A stretch of DNA of 64,000 bases from positions 248,001-312,000 of the forward strand of contig NC_007798.1 of NCBI RefSeq assembly GCF_000013165.1, in the 5' to 3' direction. The first letter of the stretch is position 1. The number at the start of each line of letters is the position of its first letter. Source of the stretch: Neorickettsia sennetsu str. Miyayama (GTDB lineage Bacteria; Pseudomonadota; Alphaproteobacteria; Rickettsiales; Anaplasmataceae). Made by a program: the position numbers and the translations under genes. Positions 1 to 8,574 of the stretch are shown piece by piece. The notes under the pieces were generated by a model that worked only from the letters and a program-made list of their open reading frames with translations, had not been told where the DNA came from and ran no database searches.

Positions 1-114
1 TATGTTTCTGCTTGTAATTGCTCTTCGCATGTCCTCTGTTCTTTCTAGAGGCTGCTTTATTTGCTAAAGTTTGCTTGAAATAAACGCGAATGATTTTGCT
101 AAAAGTTGAAACTT

Positions 115-133
115 ACCTCACACTGAATGAGGT
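115..133. promoter_or_regulatory. Perfect 6-bp hairpin upstream of the iron permease gene
   Basis: ACCTCA (115-120) and TGAGGT (128-133) form a perfect stem with a 7-base loop, 45 bases before the chosen start of the permease gene. It could be an operator or a weak terminator of whatever lies upstream, since a T-rich stretch follows. Nothing else in bases 1-178 is recognisable. Confidence 0.3.
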
Positions 134-178
134 GTGTGCACTTTTTATTGTCTCTTTGTATACTTGGCGGAGCTTATA

Positions 179-1813
179 ATGCAAAAGGTACTGCTTAATG
201 GACTGATTCTCCTATTTTTTGCTCCTACACTTTCACTGATTCTACCATCATTCAGTGCATACGGGTTTGGCTGTGCTTCTTGTCGGTTATTTGGTGAGTA
301 CCTACTCAATACTCTTGTACTACTTTCTGGGGTGGGCTTTTTAACTTTTGTTTTTGGAGTTGGTTCTGCTTGTGCCGTGACGTTTTTGCGCTTTCCAGGT
401 CGGGAGCTGCTAAGAATGCTGTTATTTTTCCCGATCGCTGTCCCAGGCTACATAATGGCGCTTTCCTATGTGCAGTTCTTTGGATTTTCTTCTGAGTTTT
501 CAAGTTTCTTTAGGGATGTTCTTGGTGTGCAGCACTTACTGAGAATCAACTCTTTATACGGAGCGATTTTTGTTATGAGTGTTGCCTTTTACCCATATGT
601 TTACATATTGTGTTTAGCTAGGATTTCTTCCATTGGCGGGGCAATAGCAATAGCAAGAAGCTGCGGAAAATCTTTTCTTTCCACTATGTTAGAGGTTGTG
701 ATTCCAATAGCGAGACCAGCCATTGTTGGTGGAATCACACTCGTATTGATGGAAGTGGTTTCGGACTTTGGAATAATGCAATTTTTTGGTCTGCAGACAT
801 TTGTAACTGGTATATACAGGAAGTGGTTCCTACTGAATGATGTCATAGGTGCATCGAGGTTGGTTCTATTTTTGCTACTGTTTGTCGTAGGAATAATTTT
901 CCTTGAGAAACTTCTAAGACAGGGTGCTGTTTATTCTAATGTCATGGGGGACCCACGTGCAGGCTTTTGTTGGCACATTAAGGGCTATAAAGCCGTTGTC
1001 GTTCCGCTTTTACTTTTCTTACTTCCGCTTTTTGGTTTAATTTTTCCAATAGTTTCGCTCATGATTTTAAGTGTTGGTGCCGTTCCAGATTATAGACTTC
1101 TATCTCTCGCTTTTGAGAGTATCCAGATTGCCTTGATAGTTTCTTTCTTTACGATTCTAGTTGCGTCTTTTTTCGTATATATGGAGAAAAAGAAAAAGAT
1201 AGGGGCAACAGCCTTTCAGCTGTCTAATTTGGGATACTCGGTTCCTGGACTAGTTGTAGGAATGGGCATAATAAACTTTTTTGCTAGCGGTTCGTCATTT
1301 CTATCATATATACCACTACCAGGATTACACCTTTTTACTATTGGGACCTTTACAGCGTTGGTTTATGCATACGTCTTTCGGTTTCTTGCCCTAGGTTCTA
1401 ACAGCATAAAATCTGGCATGGAAAAAATACCCAATGAGATTCCTTGGACGATGAGGCTTGTAGGAAAAAGTGGTTTCATCGACACAGTGTGCGTTTATTC
1501 GCCAATGTTGGTCGGGTGTTTGGTGAGTGCTGCCATGTTTATTTTTCTTGATACGTTTAAAGAACTGCCATTGACTTTACTTGTTAGACCCTTCAATTTC
1601 GAGACAATGTCCACTCGTGTATACGAGCTTGTCATGGATGAAAGATATGAAGATGCTGCTATGCCAGCACTCATAATGACGGCTATATGTATTGCAATAA
1701 CGTGGCTTCTTACGCGCGGTACGTACGCTGGAGATTTGCATAATCTTAAAAAACGATCTAGAATCGGGTGTTTCTGCGATGTTTGCTTAGGTAAGAATGG
1801 TTGTTTCGATTGA
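179..1813 (+). CDS. fbpB: Iron(III) ABC transporter permease, FbpB-like
   Basis: This is the inner-membrane permease of a ferric-iron ABC importer. It passes Fe3+ from a periplasmic binding protein through the membrane at the expense of ATP. The protein is about 544 residues with roughly 12 hydrophobic segments in two homologous halves, the fused-permease layout of the FbpB/SfuB family. A longer frame opens at a GTG at 134, but the ATG at 179 has GGAG at 169-172 at good spacing, so I start there. The 3' end overlaps the L25 gene by 17 bases, so the two are probably co-transcribed. No binding protein or ATPase gene is adjacent. The family is clear; the substrate is inferred from family resemblance. 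Confidence 0.85.
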   Translation: MQKVLLNGLILLFFAPTLSLILPSFSAYGFGCASCRLFGEYLLNTLVLLSGVGFLTFVFGVGSACAVTFLRFPGRELLRMLLFFPIAVPGYIMALSYVQFFGFSSEFSSFFRDVLGVQHLLRINSLYGAIFVMSVAFYPYVYILCLARISSIGGAIAIARSCGKSFLSTMLEVVIPIARPAIVGGITLVLMEVVSDFGIMQFFGLQTFVTGIYRKWFLLNDVIGASRLVLFLLLFVVGIIFLEKLLRQGAVYSNVMGDPRAGFCWHIKGYKAVVVPLLLFLLPLFGLIFPIVSLMILSVGAVPDYRLLSLAFESIQIALIVSFFTILVASFFVYMEKKKKIGATAFQLSNLGYSVPGLVVGMGIINFFASGSSFLSYIPLPGLHLFTIGTFTALVYAYVFRFLALGSNSIKSGMEKIPNEIPWTMRLVGKSGFIDTVCVYSPMLVGCLVSAAMFIFLDTFKELPLTLLVRPFNFETMSTRVYELVMDERYEDAAMPALIMTAICIAITWLLTRGTYAGDLHNLKKRSRIGCFCDVCLGKNGCFD

Positions 1814-2381
1814 GTGTATTCCTAGAACTAGTTTCGGGAGAAATAGCGCGAATGTTTTGCGCAGGTCTGGGTTTGTGCCGGCTGTTATCTATGGTAAAGA
1901 GCGAGAAAATATAAACGTTGCCATTTCCGTTAGAGATGTAAGTAAGCATTTTGCAGTCTTATCGGGTAGTGGAGTTGTTGAGTTATCTTGCGAGGGAAAG
2001 GTATATAAGGTAGTCCCTAAAGCATATGAGCTCCACCCAGTTTCTTCTGTTGTGCTGCACTTGGATTTTGTTTTCGCTGGTGAACATGCTTCGAAGTTTC
2101 AAGTTCCGCTCAATTTTGTAAACTCTGGAAAGTCCGAGGCAATAAGGCTTGGTGCAATGCTCAATATAGTCAAGCGGACAGTTCTTGTCAGGTGTACGGC
2201 AGCGAATCTTCCTAAGAGTATTCCTGTAGATATAGAAAACGCTAAGGTAGGTGACTCAATCAAGTTCTCTGATCTAGTTTTTCCTGATGGAGTTGTGCCA
2301 CTTGCGAGAGATGCAAATTCGGTTGTTGCGACGGTTGTAGGTAAGAAAGTTAAGGCTGGTACTGTGGCTGCTACCGCGTAA
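1797..2381 (+). CDS. rplY: 50S ribosomal protein L25 (CTC/TL5 long form)
   Basis: L25 binds 5S rRNA in the large subunit. The 194-residue product has the N-terminal L25 beta-barrel (residues about 3-90, with the RxxGFVPAVIYGKE signature near residues 21-35) followed by the TL5/CTC-type C-terminal domain, so it is the long form rather than the ~94-residue enterobacterial form. An Ala/Val/Lys-rich tail ends the protein. The start lies inside the end of the permease gene. The stop codon overlaps the start of pth by one base (TAATG), indicating translational coupling. The L25-Pth pairing is common in bacteria. Confidence 0.92.
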   Translation: MVVSIECIPRTSFGRNSANVLRRSGFVPAVIYGKERENINVAISVRDVSKHFAVLSGSGVVELSCEGKVYKVVPKAYELHPVSSVVLHLDFVFAGEHASKFQVPLNFVNSGKSEAIRLGAMLNIVKRTVLVRCTAANLPKSIPVDIENAKVGDSIKFSDLVFPDGVVPLARDANSVVATVVGKKVKAGTVAATA

Positions 2382-2965
2382 TGTCCGAGTTTCGCACGTT
2401 TGTTCTGTGTGGCTTGGGTAACCCGGGACTGCGGTATGCGCAGACGCGGCATAACCTTGGGTTCATGCTTATTGATTACGTTAGGTATACCTTTTCTTTT
2501 CCGGAGTTTCTTCCGAAATTTTCAGGGCTCTTGTCTTCGGGACGGGTCTCTTCCTTTCTTTTGTACTTATTCAAGCCAGTAGCCTTTATGAATAATTCAG
2601 GTAGGCCGCTCGTACAGCTGGTCAACTTTTATAAAGTTGAGCTGGAGAATGTAATTGTCTTTCATGATGATATAGATCTTGATTTTGCCAAAGTGAAGAT
2701 AAAAAGGGGTGGAGGCTCTGGAGGTCATAATGGACTGAAATCTCTTGATTTTAACTTGGGTAGAGATTATTGGAGGTTTCGCTTCGGTGTTGGAAGAGGT
2801 GTTGGTGACCCGGCTGAACATGTTTTGTCACGTTTTACTGCGTTGGAGTTGGAGCGTCTGAATAAGTTATTTGGATTTATTGGTACGAATCTTCCTCTTC
2901 TTTTAAGTGATATTGCTACGCGCAAAGAAAAGTTCCTCAATGAATACAAGTGCTGCAGTCAGTAA
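2381..2965 (+). CDS. pth: Peptidyl-tRNA hydrolase
   Basis: Pth hydrolyses peptidyl-tRNAs released prematurely from ribosomes, recycling tRNA. The 194-residue protein has the expected N-terminal GLGNPG motif (residues 11-16), the TRHNLG segment carrying the presumed catalytic His24, the HDDIDL segment in the middle and the glycine-rich GGGSGGHNGLKS loop. Length is normal for the family. It is coupled to the L25 gene by a one-base overlap. About 100 bases separate it from the convergent gshA. I see no convincing terminator hairpin there, only T-runs. Confidence 0.95.
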   Translation: MSEFRTFVLCGLGNPGLRYAQTRHNLGFMLIDYVRYTFSFPEFLPKFSGLLSSGRVSSFLLYLFKPVAFMNNSGRPLVQLVNFYKVELENVIVFHDDIDLDFAKVKIKRGGGSGGHNGLKSLDFNLGRDYWRFRFGVGRGVGDPAEHVLSRFTALELERLNKLFGFIGTNLPLLLSDIATRKEKFLNEYKCCSQ

Positions 2966-3071
2966 ATGATAATCCCGAGAAGTAGTGTTATATGGTCTTC
3001 CGTAACAGGTCGGTATGGGTACTAATAGCGGTCCGTTATTCTTTTTCCACATCGAGCAATTTCAGATGAAA

Positions 3072-4247
3072 TTAACCAGCTTGATGCGGTAGTGCGGCGA
3101 CGTTTTTATCGTCTATGGATTGGGCCTCCTTTTCTGCTGCGATAATGATAAGATCACTTACAATTTCTAGTTGCACTTGACTTGCTTTCATAGGCGTGTG
3201 GCCAGAAAAATGCATTCCAGAGCTGTTTAGGTTTTGTCGCGCATCATGTTTCGTATTATAGCGTGTTGCGAATGCAATTTTTTTCCCTAGAACCGAGTAC
3301 ATAAGGGTCTCTGCAGGGTAGTTTAGATAATATTCTTCCGTTTCTATGCCTTCCTGGACTATAACACTTGTAATTGCAGTATTACCTTTAGTGGTTCCTA
3401 ATTTTTTACGCTCTTTTCTGTTCATAGAGAGAATTTCTTTTCCACTGCTTGCAGTGAGGATCCCCATACCATAACTACCGCTGTTTGCTTTGATAAAAAC
3501 AAACGGTTTTGACGATATTCCATACTGCTTGTAGTTTTTCTGGATCTTTTGAATTATTCCATCTACAACATCTGCAAGCCTTGCGAGACTTTCTTGAGTG
3601 TCAAAGTTAATATTGTCACAAGCTTCTGAATAAGCATAGAATAACCACGGATCTAACTCAAAAGTATTGGAGAATTCCTCTACCGTTTTTTCATAGTATG
3701 GGAAATACTGAGTTTTTGTCCTTTTCCACCAACCTAGTAATGGGGAAGGGAGGCACGGTTGGGTTACTTCTAGGAGGACAGAAGGGTCGAGTGAGATCAT
3801 GTCGTTGTTTAGTACTATTAAATCCGGAGTCGTGCCACTTTCCGTGATGATTCTTTTATCCTTTATATGAAAAGTTTCTGTATTTATATTTTCTATTTTC
3901 TGGTCGCTAGGATTTCCTAGAATAACGGTATTTTTTGCATCTTCAAATAATTTTTTCAGTGTGTGAACGTTGCTTAAATAGTGAGTATTTCTGGTATGTG
4001 TCTCTATGATTAGTAAAATTGTCTTTCCTGTATAGCGTTCACTAATCAACCTTGTTGCGAGTGTCTGGTTTTCCTTATTGAGTAAGTGGAATCCAGCTGG
4101 AAAGATGTTTACATCTACCGGGGCAAGTTTAAATCTAGCGTTCCTTATGTCTGCCGAGAGGTACAACAACTTTCCACTAATTCTGCTGTGGCACCACCGA
4201 CGGATTTCTCCTATATTCGTAGAAATCTTTGAGAAATGTCTATCCAT
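3072..4247 (-). CDS. gshA: Glutamate-cysteine ligase, proteobacterial ATP-grasp-like type
   Basis: Catalyses the first step of glutathione synthesis, joining glutamate and cysteine with ATP in the cytoplasm. The 391-residue product resembles the small GshA family first noted in Acidithiobacillus and present in Anaplasmataceae, not the large enterobacterial GshA. Visible hallmarks are the KANSGSYGMGI nucleotide-binding segment in the second half, the VIVQEGIETEEYY segment and the C-terminal RYNTKHDARQNLNSSGMHF block. A GGAG lies about 10 bases before the ATG, and a good promoter lies further upstream. No gshB is visible in the window. Confidence 0.82.
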   Translation of the reverse strand: MDRHFSKISTNIGEIRRWCHSRISGKLLYLSADIRNARFKLAPVDVNIFPAGFHLLNKENQTLATRLISERYTGKTILLIIETHTRNTHYLSNVHTLKKLFEDAKNTVILGNPSDQKIENINTETFHIKDKRIITESGTTPDLIVLNNDMISLDPSVLLEVTQPCLPSPLLGWWKRTKTQYFPYYEKTVEEFSNTFELDPWLFYAYSEACDNINFDTQESLARLADVVDGIIQKIQKNYKQYGISSKPFVFIKANSGSYGMGILTASSGKEILSMNRKERKKLGTTKGNTAITSVIVQEGIETEEYYLNYPAETLMYSVLGKKIAFATRYNTKHDARQNLNSSGMHFSGHTPMKASQVQLEIVSDLIIIAAEKEAQSIDDKNVAALPHQAG

Positions 4248-4312
4248 TGAGAAGAGCGCTCCTTTAGAGACTTACTACGTTAGGAAGCGTTTGCGTAAAA
4301 GGGGAAGGGGTG

Positions 4313-4341
4313 ATTCTAACATGGATTTTCACGCGTGTAAA
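4313..4341 (-). promoter_or_regulatory. Candidate sigma70 promoter for gshA
   Basis: Read on the minus strand, TTTACA (4341-4336) and TAGAAT (4318-4313) are separated by exactly 17 bases. This places a transcription start about 60 bases before the gshA ATG. Only the sequence match supports it. Confidence 0.4.
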
Positions 4342-4429
4342 ACAACACACTTGCTCAGAAAAAGTTCTCCCGCTGTTATTTTGGCTCGAAAACAGGTTCT
4401 CTGAACTTCCGTACGAAAACTCAAGAGCA

Positions 4430-5032
4430 TTATTGTTCTAACGAGGTTGCTCTCCCTTTCGTCTGCACGAATTGAGTGTACTTGTAGAGTTCACATTTTG
4501 CTAGACCAGATGAAATTACAATAACTTTTCTACTATATTTGTTCCGTTGTTGGAATTTCACCTTACCTAGTGCATCTAGTTTTGCTGAGTAATGACACCG
4601 CCGTTTTAGGCGGTTCGATCTAGCGCTGTCACTTGTTTGGAGAAAGAAGATGCTATCGCAAAGTTTTTCTGCGCCGATCCTGAACAAGAGTGGAATGTCC
4701 AAGATAATTGTACTCATCCTTCTCCTTCTACATAGCTTAATGAACGCATCCGTTTTTTCTTTAACTATTGGATGAACAATCTTTTCAATCTTCTCTAGTA
4801 GATTGGGTCGCTCAATAATGCAAGAAAGAAGCTGTCTCCGATTTATTTCTCTTTGAGCATTTCTACATCCAAGAATATCATTTATTGCTCTTATCAATGT
4901 GACATTTTCTCTGTAAAGGGAATGGACGACTTTATCTGCATCAAATACTTTACAGCGCAGTGAACGGGATAAAATAGAGGAAAAATACGTTTTGCCCGAA
5001 GCCATCCTTCCCGTGACACCGATCGCTTTCAT
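4430..5032 (-). CDS. coaE: Dephospho-CoA kinase
   Basis: Phosphorylates the 3'-hydroxyl of dephospho-CoA, the last step of coenzyme A synthesis. The 200-residue product begins with the P-loop GRMASGKT (residues 8-15), followed by FDADKVVHSLY and the IIERPNLLEKIEKIVHPIV segment typical of CoaE, then DIPLLF. The C-terminal third is more divergent than usual but keeps a KVIVISSG strand. A TTG lies at 5035, but the ATG at 5032 shares its A with the TGA stop of nadK, an arrangement typical of coupled translation, so I use the ATG. It is the last gene of the grxC-nadK-coaE operon. Confidence 0.9.
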   Translation of the reverse strand: MKAIGVTGRMASGKTYFSSILSRSLRCKVFDADKVVHSLYRENVTLIRAINDILGCRNAQREINRRQLLSCIIERPNLLEKIEKIVHPIVKEKTDAFIKLCRRRRMSTIILDIPLLFRIGAEKLCDSIFFLQTSDSARSNRLKRRCHYSAKLDALGKVKFQQRNKYSRKVIVISSGLAKCELYKYTQFVQTKGRATSLEQ

Positions 5033-5793
5033 CAACGGAATTGGGCCATCATAATTTTTTTATGGAGACTCTCGCTGGCTGCAAACAACACGGAAACAGT
5101 CTTCTTTTTATCTATGGATATTCTTGCTCTTTCTACTCCTAAAAAGACTTGTGCGTCCGCTGCAGCAATCACAGGCCTTCTATCATGGTGGTGGATTTTG
5201 ATTTCTATTATACTATCTCTTGGTAGGACAAGACTCTTAAATCCTTTTGGTGTAAATGCATTAATTCCTGTTAGGATTATGCAATTTGAGCTGAGTGATA
5301 ACACTGCTCCACCTATAGCTGAATTATAAGCTGTACTTCCTGTGGGAGTTGAGATGATCAGCCCGTCCCCGACAAAACTCTCGGTAAGGATTTCTCCGTC
5401 CACCGTTATCCCGAGCTTTGCTGCTTTTGTGTGGCTTCTAAGGAAATAACAATCATTTATCGCATTTACCATCCTACTGCCCTTTCCATCGAAAAGCTCA
5501 GCATTTAGAATGGGTAGGATATGGGTGCCTGCGCTTTCTATATCTTCGAGTAAGTGGTTTGGATGAAATTTGTTCAGTAAAAAGCCAACATTCCCGCAAT
5601 TTATCCCATAAACAGGTATCTGGGTTTCTATTGTGCTATGCAGAGTATCAAGCATGAATCCATCTCCGCCTAAAGCGAGAATCATCGATGGGTCTACTGC
5701 CTCTGGAGCGTCAATGCACTTTATTCCGTAACGCGAACTAATAAACGCGGCAACAGATGTTGCCTTTTCTGAGCCAGAAGAAGAATAAAACAC
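5032..5793 (-). CDS. nadK: NAD kinase
   Basis: Makes NADP from NAD and ATP (or polyphosphate). The 253-residue protein has the GGDG nucleotide-binding motif at residues 42-45, the INCGNVGFLLN segment and the STPTGSTAYN motif that define the NAD kinase family. The start is a GTG at 5793, two bases beyond the grxC stop, and the end overlaps coaE by one base. Redox (grxC) and nucleotide-cofactor genes (nadK, coaE) therefore share one transcript from the promoter at 6094-6122. Confidence 0.92.
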   Translation of the reverse strand: MFYSSSGSEKATSVAAFISSRYGIKCIDAPEAVDPSMILALGGDGFMLDTLHSTIETQIPVYGINCGNVGFLLNKFHPNHLLEDIESAGTHILPILNAELFDGKGSRMVNAINDCYFLRSHTKAAKLGITVDGEILTESFVGDGLIISTPTGSTAYNSAIGGAVLSLSSNCIILTGINAFTPKGFKSLVLPRDSIIEIKIHHHDRRPVIAAADAQVFLGVERARISIDKKKTVSVLFAASESLHKKIMMAQFR

Positions 5794-5795
5794 CT

Positions 5796-6065
5796 TTACT
5801 GATTGTTCAAAAATAAGAGCTCATTGAGCTTGCCACTCTCGTTTAGGCTGTTGAGATCATCAAAGCCACCTACACACACGTCATTAATGAAAACTTGGGG
5901 AACAGTCTTCCTCCCACCTGATCTTTCCATCATAACTACGGCTAGATCCGGATCATTGGTAATGTCCACTACCGTGTACAAGACACCTTTTCTGTCGAGC
6001 AACTCCTTCGCCCTGCTACAGTAAGGACAAAATTCTTTCACATATATTACGACCTTGTGATTCAT
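5796..6065 (-). CDS. grxC: Glutaredoxin 3
   Basis: A small dithiol glutaredoxin that reduces disulfides using glutathione; gshA nearby supplies its cofactor pathway. From the ATG at 6065 the protein is 89 residues with the active site CPYC (Cys13-Cys16), the TVPQVFI cis-proline loop and the GGFDDL glutathione-binding motif. The frame is open further upstream to 6122, but those codons lie over the promoter -10/-35 elements, and family members begin at this internal Met. It is the first gene of the operon with nadK and coaE. Confidence 0.93.
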   Translation of the reverse strand: MNHKVVIYVKEFCPYCSRAKELLDRKGVLYTVVDITNDPDLAVVMMERSGGRKTVPQVFINDVCVGGFDDLNSLNESGKLNELLFLNNQ

Positions 6066-6093
6066 AGCGCGACGGGGATGATGTACTTTGGCA

Positions 6094-6122
6094 TTTATAA
6101 GCTCACATGACACGAATATCAA
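6094..6122 (-). promoter_or_regulatory. Sigma70 promoter of the grxC-nadK-coaE operon
   Basis: On the minus strand TTGATA (6122-6117) and TATAAA (6099-6094) are spaced by exactly 17 bases. The predicted start is about 20 bases before the grxC ATG at 6065. It is one of the best consensus matches in the window. Confidence 0.6.
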
Positions 6123-6218
6123 GCTTTTCTAGGTTTGCTACTTTATACACCCATACTGACGCGTTGTTTTAGGAACTTAAAAGTTTCATATTATTACTGA
6201 ACAAGTGTTACGCTGTAT

Positions 6219-6231
6219 ATCAATAGAGTGA
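6219..6231 (+). repeat. 13-bp intergenic direct repeat, copy 1
   Basis: ATCAATAGAGTGA matches the copy at 6305-6317 (ATCAATGGAGTGA) with one mismatch, 86 bases apart, in the gap between grxC and the HIG1-like gene. The rest of 6123-6439 shows no gene on either strand that I can support. Confidence 0.4.
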
Positions 6232-6304
6232 CATCACAAAAGTCCTGGTATCGCGCATCATAAAAATATTATGGATCATTACTGATGCAAAGGTATGCAC
6301 TCTC

Positions 6305-6317
6305 ATCAATGGAGTGA
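6305..6317 (+). repeat. 13-bp intergenic direct repeat, copy 2, within a hairpin
   Basis: Second copy of the 13-bp repeat. Here it forms the right arm of a hairpin: CACTC at about 6298-6302 pairs with GAGTG in the repeat. It may act at the end of the rpoD/HIG1 transcript, but no T-tract follows. Confidence 0.35.
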
Positions 6318-6439
6318 TGCCAAGAGTATACTGAAAAGTATCTATTCTAAAATGCTAACAGGTACAAAGGGAGTCTTGTTTAATTTGAGTGCACATGGAG
6401 ATTATCTGTTAATGCATCATACACAAGCAGTGCAACACA

Positions 6440-6607
6440 CTATTTCAAGATGAATATCGCGACTAGCAAAACAATCGTGAAAAATTGCAAAATCACCCTA
6501 AGGAGCATTAGGGTATTTCCCGATTTTTTGTTGCCCGAAAGCATGGATAAAACTCCGATAATCAGAACAAGAAAAGTAGCTAAAAGTAAAGCCAGTAATA
6601 GGTACAC
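6440..6607 (-). CDS. HIG1-like twin-transmembrane small protein
   Basis: A 55-residue frame starts at GTG (6607), only five bases after the rpoD stop, and ends at TAG (6440). The product is almost entirely two hydrophobic helices (residues about 3-20 and 34-53) joined by a short polar basic loop (SGNKKSGN). The second helix begins with NTLMLLRVILQFFTIVLL. That layout, with an N-x-LMxxRVxLQ signature, is the HIG1/hypoxia-induced domain seen in small bacterial and mitochondrial inner-membrane proteins associated with cytochrome oxidase. CTAAGAG just before the GTG could serve as a weak ribosome-binding site. Family membership is inferred by eye. A respiratory role is inference only. Confidence 0.65.
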   Translation of the reverse strand: MYLLLALLLATFLVLIIGVLSMLSGNKKSGNTLMLLRVILQFFTIVLLVAIFILK

Positions 6608-6612
6608 AACTC

Positions 6613-8475
6613 TTAGTATTTAAGGAAAGTCCGTAATTTTATAGATCGGCTTGGACTTCTCATTTTTCTTAACGACTTAGACTCAATTTGTCTGATTCTT
6701 TCCCTTGTTACATTGTACAGTATCCCGACTTGTTCGAGAGTGAGATTTGTTCCTCTGTTTAGGTCAATTTTTAGAGACTTCAAATAGTGTTCATCTTCGG
6801 GACTGTGTACACTGTTGCATAGTCCAAACCTATACCTCAGGATTTTTTCTTCCCTTGGGGAGAGCATTGCGAGCGCTTCATCCAGAACTTTCCTCAAGTT
6901 TTTTGAGAGGACTACGTCCACTTGGCTTACCGCATTCTTATCCTCTATAAAGTCGCCAAAAGAACCACTATTACTGTCATCGCCCACTGGTGATTCCAGA
7001 CTTATCGGATCTTGATTCACTTTGAGCGACTTCTTAACCTTATCCGGAGAAATTTTAAGTAGATTTGCAATCTCCTCGACAGTAGGCTCTCTACCATTGA
7101 GGTTGTACAGTCTCCTTCTAGTCCGCATTACCTTATTTGCAGTCTCGTGTATGTGTACAGGTTTTCTCACTATGCTTCCACAATCTGCTATAGCGCGGGT
7201 TATAGCCTGTCTGCACCACCAAGTTGCGTATGTAGAGAATTTATGCCCCCTTCTATGATCAAATTTATCTACTGCTTTCATCAGACCGATATTTCCTTCT
7301 TGAATCAGATCGGGGAATGGCATACCTCTATTAGTGTACTTCTTAGCAATTGAGATCACTAACCTCAAATTAGCTTCTACCATTCTATGTTTTGCTGCAT
7401 TCGCATTATCTAGGTGAGTAGCAACCTTTCTGGTTAGAAAGCTGATACTTCTATAGTCCATTCCTTCATTTTTTTCCAGCTCTCTAATTGGAGAGAGAAA
7501 TTCTTCAAGAGAGAAATGTGTGTCGCAAATATTGTGTTCCTTCAGAAGTTCTGATAGGACCACAGCATCCAGGATGTGTACTTTACCTTTGATGAGGACC
7601 GTTCTATCTAAGCCATGTTCTTCTAAGAATGTGAGGAGTACCTTTTTCTTTTCGAGAATAAGCTCGTTCTTTTTTCGAGTGTTCTCGAAAAACTCAGCAA
7701 GAAGCTTTGGGTTGAGCTTCACTTGGTTTAAGTGGTTTACTGCAAGAGTGTGCAGTTCTCGATATTCTGGGTCGAGTATCACCTCGCCATCTACAATTTT
7801 TACCATCTGTCCTTCTTTCGCTTTATCGAGCGCGGATGTGATTATTGTTTCGAGCTCACCAAAGATATCTAAGACCTTCTCCATAAGCTCCTCGTCAGAC
7901 ATCTGGTTTCCTTCTTCTGGTTTGCCATCCATGCCTTCAAAGAGGTCGTCTCCTTTGCCTGTTTCCTCAGTAAGTTCACTCTTTAATCCTGAGTCTGATT
8001 CTATTACTTCACGCAACGAGATTGTGCATTCTCTCAGTTTTGTTCCGAGATTTACTATACTCTTCAGTACTGAAGGGAAGAGTAAAACCGCGGAAAGCGA
8101 CTCAAATTTTTCTGCTACAATGGCCTTTGCTATTTCTACTTCATCATCTCTAGAAAGGAGCTTGACGTAGCTCATTTCACGAAGATATAGCCTTACTGGA
8201 TCGTCCGTGTGACCTAATATGTCAGCGGCTTCGTCCTCTTCTTCATCTTCTTCCTTGACTTCTTCACTGAGCTCGTCTTCCTCATCCTTTTCTAGGATAC
8301 CTATTCCGGATTCCTCCAGTTTGCTTATTGCTTCTTCTATGCAATTTAAATTTTCAAAATCCTCATCTGAAAATGAGTCACTCAACTCACCATACGTGAC
8401 GAAACCTCTTTTTACTCCTTTAGTGATCAGTGCTTTAACAACTTGATGAAACTTAGAACTGTAACCTTTTGTCAT
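6613..8475 (-). CDS. rpoD: RNA polymerase primary sigma factor RpoD (sigma 70)
   Basis: The housekeeping sigma factor that directs RNA polymerase to -10/-35 promoters. The 620-residue product has an N-terminal region 1.1, a long acidic segment (around residues 60-85) leading into region 1.2 ([11 protein letters not shown]), a non-conserved insert, then a near-invariant region 2 ([37 protein letters not shown]), region 3 and region 4 ([15 protein letters not shown]). Length is typical for alphaproteobacteria. It is followed closely by the HIG1-like gene and preceded, 100 bases away, by clpA. The 6-frame antisense openings across it are shadows. Confidence 0.97.
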   Translation of the reverse strand: MTKGYSSKFHQVVKALITKGVKRGFVTYGELSDSFSDEDFENLNCIEEAISKLEESGIGILEKDEEDELSEEVKEEDEEEDEAADILGHTDDPVRLYLREMSYVKLLSRDDEVEIAKAIVAEKFESLSAVLLFPSVLKSIVNLGTKLRECTISLREVIESDSGLKSELTEETGKGDDLFEGMDGKPEEGNQMSDEELMEKVLDIFGELETIITSALDKAKEGQMVKIVDGEVILDPEYRELHTLAVNHLNQVKLNPKLLAEFFENTRKKNELILEKKKVLLTFLEEHGLDRTVLIKGKVHILDAVVLSELLKEHNICDTHFSLEEFLSPIRELEKNEGMDYRSISFLTRKVATHLDNANAAKHRMVEANLRLVISIAKKYTNRGMPFPDLIQEGNIGLMKAVDKFDHRRGHKFSTYATWWCRQAITRAIADCGSIVRKPVHIHETANKVMRTRRRLYNLNGREPTVEEIANLLKISPDKVKKSLKVNQDPISLESPVGDDSNSGSFGDFIEDKNAVSQVDVVLSKNLRKVLDEALAMLSPREEKILRYRFGLCNSVHSPEDEHYLKSLKIDLNRGTNLTLEQVGILYNVTRERIRQIESKSLRKMRSPSRSIKLRTFLKY

Positions 8476-8574
8476 ATGCTATAAACACAAAACGTTCCCC
8501 ACGCAAATAAGAAAGTGCAAGTAGGACGGAAATATTGGTGAAGACTAAAAAATTGCAAAAATCAAGAAGAATAC

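Noticed and set aside
134-178. GTG start extending the iron permease by 15 residues
   Set aside because: No ribosome-binding site, and it falls at the edge of a hairpin; the ATG at 179 has GGAG at good spacing.
4078-4404. 108-codon plus-strand frame over the start of gshA
   Set aside because: It is antisense to gshA for half its length, covers the gshA promoter and shows no family features; it is a shadow.
6066-6122. 19-residue N-terminal extension of glutaredoxin
   Set aside because: The codons lie over the -10 and -35 elements, so they would be upstream of or at the transcript start.
7520-8170. 216-codon plus-strand frame with Ser/Phe-rich translation
   Set aside because: It is exactly antisense to the acidic and helical part of rpoD; the Ser-rich composition is what antisense of Glu/Asp/Lys codons gives.
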